Part shown: piece by piece, positions 62,349 through 64,000 of the stretch
Position numbering within the stretch: the first letter of the stretch is position 1
How the letters are laid out: each line of letters opens with the position of its first letter
DNA from: JAVJST01 sp965229715
Lineage (GTDB): Bacteria; Pseudomonadota; Alphaproteobacteria; Rhodospirillales; Casp-alpha2
Direction of reading: 5' to 3'
Assembly: GCA_965229715.1 (NCBI GenBank)
Contig: CBDDJL010000004.1
Coordinates: forward strand, 124,001 to 188,000
Length of the DNA: 64,000 nt
Translations under genes and position numbers: made by a program
The notes under the pieces: model-generated
What the model saw: only the letters and a program-made list of their open reading frames with translations
Told to the model about the DNA's origin: nothing
Database searches by the model: none

Positions 62349-63557
62349 GTGGCCGAACGCCCGTACTACGAAGCCGACTGGGAGCAACCCTTCCCACCCG
62401 AGGAATATGCCGCACGGCGCACCGCGGTCGCGCGCAAGATCGGCGACATGGGGTTCGATGCCGTTCTGGTGACCAACCCGTCGGATCTGAACTACCTGAC
62501 CGGTTACGACATGATCTGGTTTCATCTGACGGCACTGACGAGTTGTCTGCTGTCGGCTGATGCGGAAACCGTGTTCTTCGACAACTGGGGTCATCAGACC
62601 ATCGTCGAAACGACCCCGGAAATCCGCGATATCCGGTGGCTTCAGGACGACTCGCTCGACGCCGCACTCGATACCGTCGTAACCGAATCGAAAGCGCGCA
62701 ACCTCGCAGGCGGAAAGCTCGCGGTACAGCGTTGGGGCTACTCGCCGCATGCCGATACAATGAAGCGGCTGACCGACATGCTAAACGATGCCGGAATCGC
62801 AACCGGTGACGCATCCTTCGCTATCCAGGAGGTTCGCTTCCGCAAATCGCCGCGCGAGATTGCCGTCATGCGCGAAGCCGCGCGGATTGCCGACGATGCC
62901 ATGGTTGCGGCGCGCGACATGCTGAAACCCGGCGTCATGGAAACCGAGATCGAGGCCTGTATCATGGCCAACATGATGGCAGCCGGCGGCGGCGATCCCG
63001 GCATCCGCTGCATGATCGGCTCCGGCCCCCGCGCCGGCACCCATCACAGCCCGGCCCAGCATCGCCGGGTCGGCACCGGCGAACTGGTGTTCATCGATTT
63101 TTGCAGTTCGCTGCACCGCTACCACGTCAACCTGAACCGCACGTTTGCCGTGGGTCAGGTCGATCCGCGCTGGCACGATTTGATGGAAAAGGCAGCCGAA
63201 AACATCGACCACATTGTTGCGACCGTGAAACCCGGTGACGACTGGTCGGCCGTGCAGTGGGCCGGCGACGAGCGCACCGACGCCAACGGCATCCGCGATT
63301 ACGTCTGGTATGTCGGCGGTTATGCGCTCGGCATCGCCATGCCGCCCGACTGGGTCGGCGACCTCTGGGTCAAGCCGAAACCGCCGATCGAAGATCGCAA
63401 GCTGGAACCGGGCATGGTGTTCAACTTCGAAGGCCAGTTCGATGACCGCGAGGGATGGGCCGGGGGCTCCGGCGCCGCCTATATCGAAACGTTCCTCGTC
63501 ACCGAAGACGGCCTTGAGGTGCTCTCAACGTTGCCGAGAACGCTTGCCGTTGTCTGA
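62349..63557 (+). CDS. Atypical M24-family (creatinase/DoeA-like) enzyme
   Basis: 402 residues with the M24 layout. The metal site is not complete: the first Asp remains (FIDFCSS), the second reads Asn (LNRTF), and the metal-binding His position reads YALGIAMPPDW. The last segment has LEPGMVFNFEGQF and an IETF. The YALGIAMPPDW stretch resembles creatinase and DoeA (ectoine hydrolase), which use His, not metals; RAGTHHSP may supply it. The GTG start at 62349 has GGAG seven bases before it. A hydrolase of a C-N bond is likely, but not proven. Confidence 0.8.
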   Translation: MAERPYYEADWEQPFPPEEYAARRTAVARKIGDMGFDAVLVTNPSDLNYLTGYDMIWFHLTALTSCLLSADAETVFFDNWGHQTIVETTPEIRDIRWLQDDSLDAALDTVVTESKARNLAGGKLAVQRWGYSPHADTMKRLTDMLNDAGIATGDASFAIQEVRFRKSPREIAVMREAARIADDAMVAARDMLKPGVMETEIEACIMANMMAAGGGDPGIRCMIGSGPRAGTHHSPAQHRRVGTGELVFIDFCSSLHRYHVNLNRTFAVGQVDPRWHDLMEKAAENIDHIVATVKPGDDWSAVQWAGDERTDANGIRDYVWYVGGYALGIAMPPDWVGDLWVKPKPPIEDRKLEPGMVFNFEGQFDDREGWAGGSGAAYIETFLVTEDGLEVLSTLPRTLAVV

Positions 63558-63639
63558 GGCACGGTAGAAATCGGTAGCGGTTCGTATGCCGCGAAAACCC
63601 CGTGGCCGCCCCATAACCTGATATCCAGTGATACGACCG

Positions 63640-63987
63640 ATGAAGAATAAACCCATACCATTGAAAGACCCCAGCCATCTGTACGAGGCCGAAAAGTGCC
63701 TACTGCATTGCGAGCGCCCGGGGTTTCACATCAGCGAGATAACGCTGGGCCCGACCCAGACGATCCCCTGGCACGCCCACACGCAGATTTCAGACGTGTT
63801 TTATGTCCTTGAGGGCGACATGCGGCTGTACCTTCAAGAGCCGAAAGAAGATATCCGGTTGACGCCCGGCGAAACCTTCACGGTCGCACCGGAACGCCCG
63901 CATCTCGTCACCAACGCCGGCAAAACATCAATGACATTTCTGGTTCTGCAGGGCATGGGTGAATACGACTACGTGCCCTTGGTTTAG
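63640..63987 (+). CDS. Single-domain cupin protein
   Basis: 115 residues. The metal-binding cupin motif 1 is present in IPWHAHTQISDVFYVLEGDMRLYL (about 47-70), with two His and Glu; motif 2 is APERPHLVTNAG (about 88-99) with one His. All usual metal ligands are therefore present. The ATG at 63640 is preferred to a GTG at 63628. It is 82 bases after the M24 gene. Function unknown; the window ends soon after. Confidence 0.8.
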   Translation: MKNKPIPLKDPSHLYEAEKCLLHCERPGFHISEITLGPTQTIPWHAHTQISDVFYVLEGDMRLYLQEPKEDIRLTPGETFTVAPERPHLVTNAGKTSMTFLVLQGMGEYDYVPLV

Positions 63988-64000
63988 CGAAAGGCCGAAC

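Noticed and set aside
1..64000. CRISPR arrays or insertion sequences
   Set aside because: No regular short repeats with spacers and no transposase-like frame with flanking inverted repeats were seen.

Overview
The window is a GC-rich chromosomal stretch of an alphaproteobacterium, most likely a free-living Rhodospirillales-type organism; I cannot name the species. The evidence is a DivK-type single-domain response regulator, a HisZ regulatory subunit next to purA, an RpoH with the full RpoH box, and dense catabolic gene content with ABC and MATE transporters. About 63 protein genes and two tRNAs (Glu-CTC, Ser-TGA) fill it. I saw no insertion sequence, prophage, CRISPR array or rRNA.

Region by region. 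1-3.8 kb: divK with a strong terminator, a Crp-family regulator, a gamma-glutamyltransferase and a small exported protein. 3.9-12.2 kb is housekeeping: hisZ, purA, a two-gene unit of a tail-anchored pseudokinase and a membrane protein, rpoH, rluD, a stand-alone JAMM peptidase and tRNA-Glu. 12.2-18.4 kb: an MttB-family methyltransferase and a partial histidine-degradation set (hutG, hutF, hutH; hutU and hutI are absent). 18.4-23 kb: a leftward unit of a diaminopropionate ammonia-lyase-like enzyme, an M24 hydrolase, a maleate-isomerase/racemase-family enzyme and a MATE exporter. 23-27 kb: PaiB-like regulator opposite an overlapping MFS/methyltransferase/cupin/GNAT unit, then a GFA-family protein. 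27-33 kb: a membrane class III nucleotide cyclase, a CmcJ-like oxygenase with a divergent LysR regulator, a flavin reductase, an amidinotransferase-family hydrolase and a response regulator.

33-40 kb: an oligopeptide-type ABC transporter without a binding protein, then an amidase translationally coupled to a GatC-like small protein, with a second racemase-family gene divergent. 40-46.6 kb: a modification cluster (FkbM methyltransferase, GT11-like and GT2 glycosyltransferases, tRNA-Ser, a 2-oxoglutarate oxygenase, a TPR methyltransferase). 46.6-48.2 kb: a ParA ATPase with a ribbon-helix-helix partner. 48.4-52.3 kb: an EamA exporter, an acyl-CoA synthetase and a gamma-butyrobetaine-hydroxylase-like enzyme. 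52.3-58 kb: amide and amine breakdown (isochorismatase-family, acetylpolyamine deacetylase-like, amidase, DmpA-type peptidase, and a divergent N-carbamoyl amino acid hydrolase). 58-64 kb: GST, MATE, a PleD-like diguanylate cyclase, an atypical M24 enzyme and a cupin.

The overall theme is scavenging of nitrogenous small molecules (amides, modified amino acids, histidine, methylamines, carnitine-like compounds) feeding central metabolism. The least explained items are the pseudokinase/membrane-protein pair, the ParA/ribbon-helix-helix pair, and the amidase with its GatC-like partner. Functions are read from protein motifs by eye; no database search was run.
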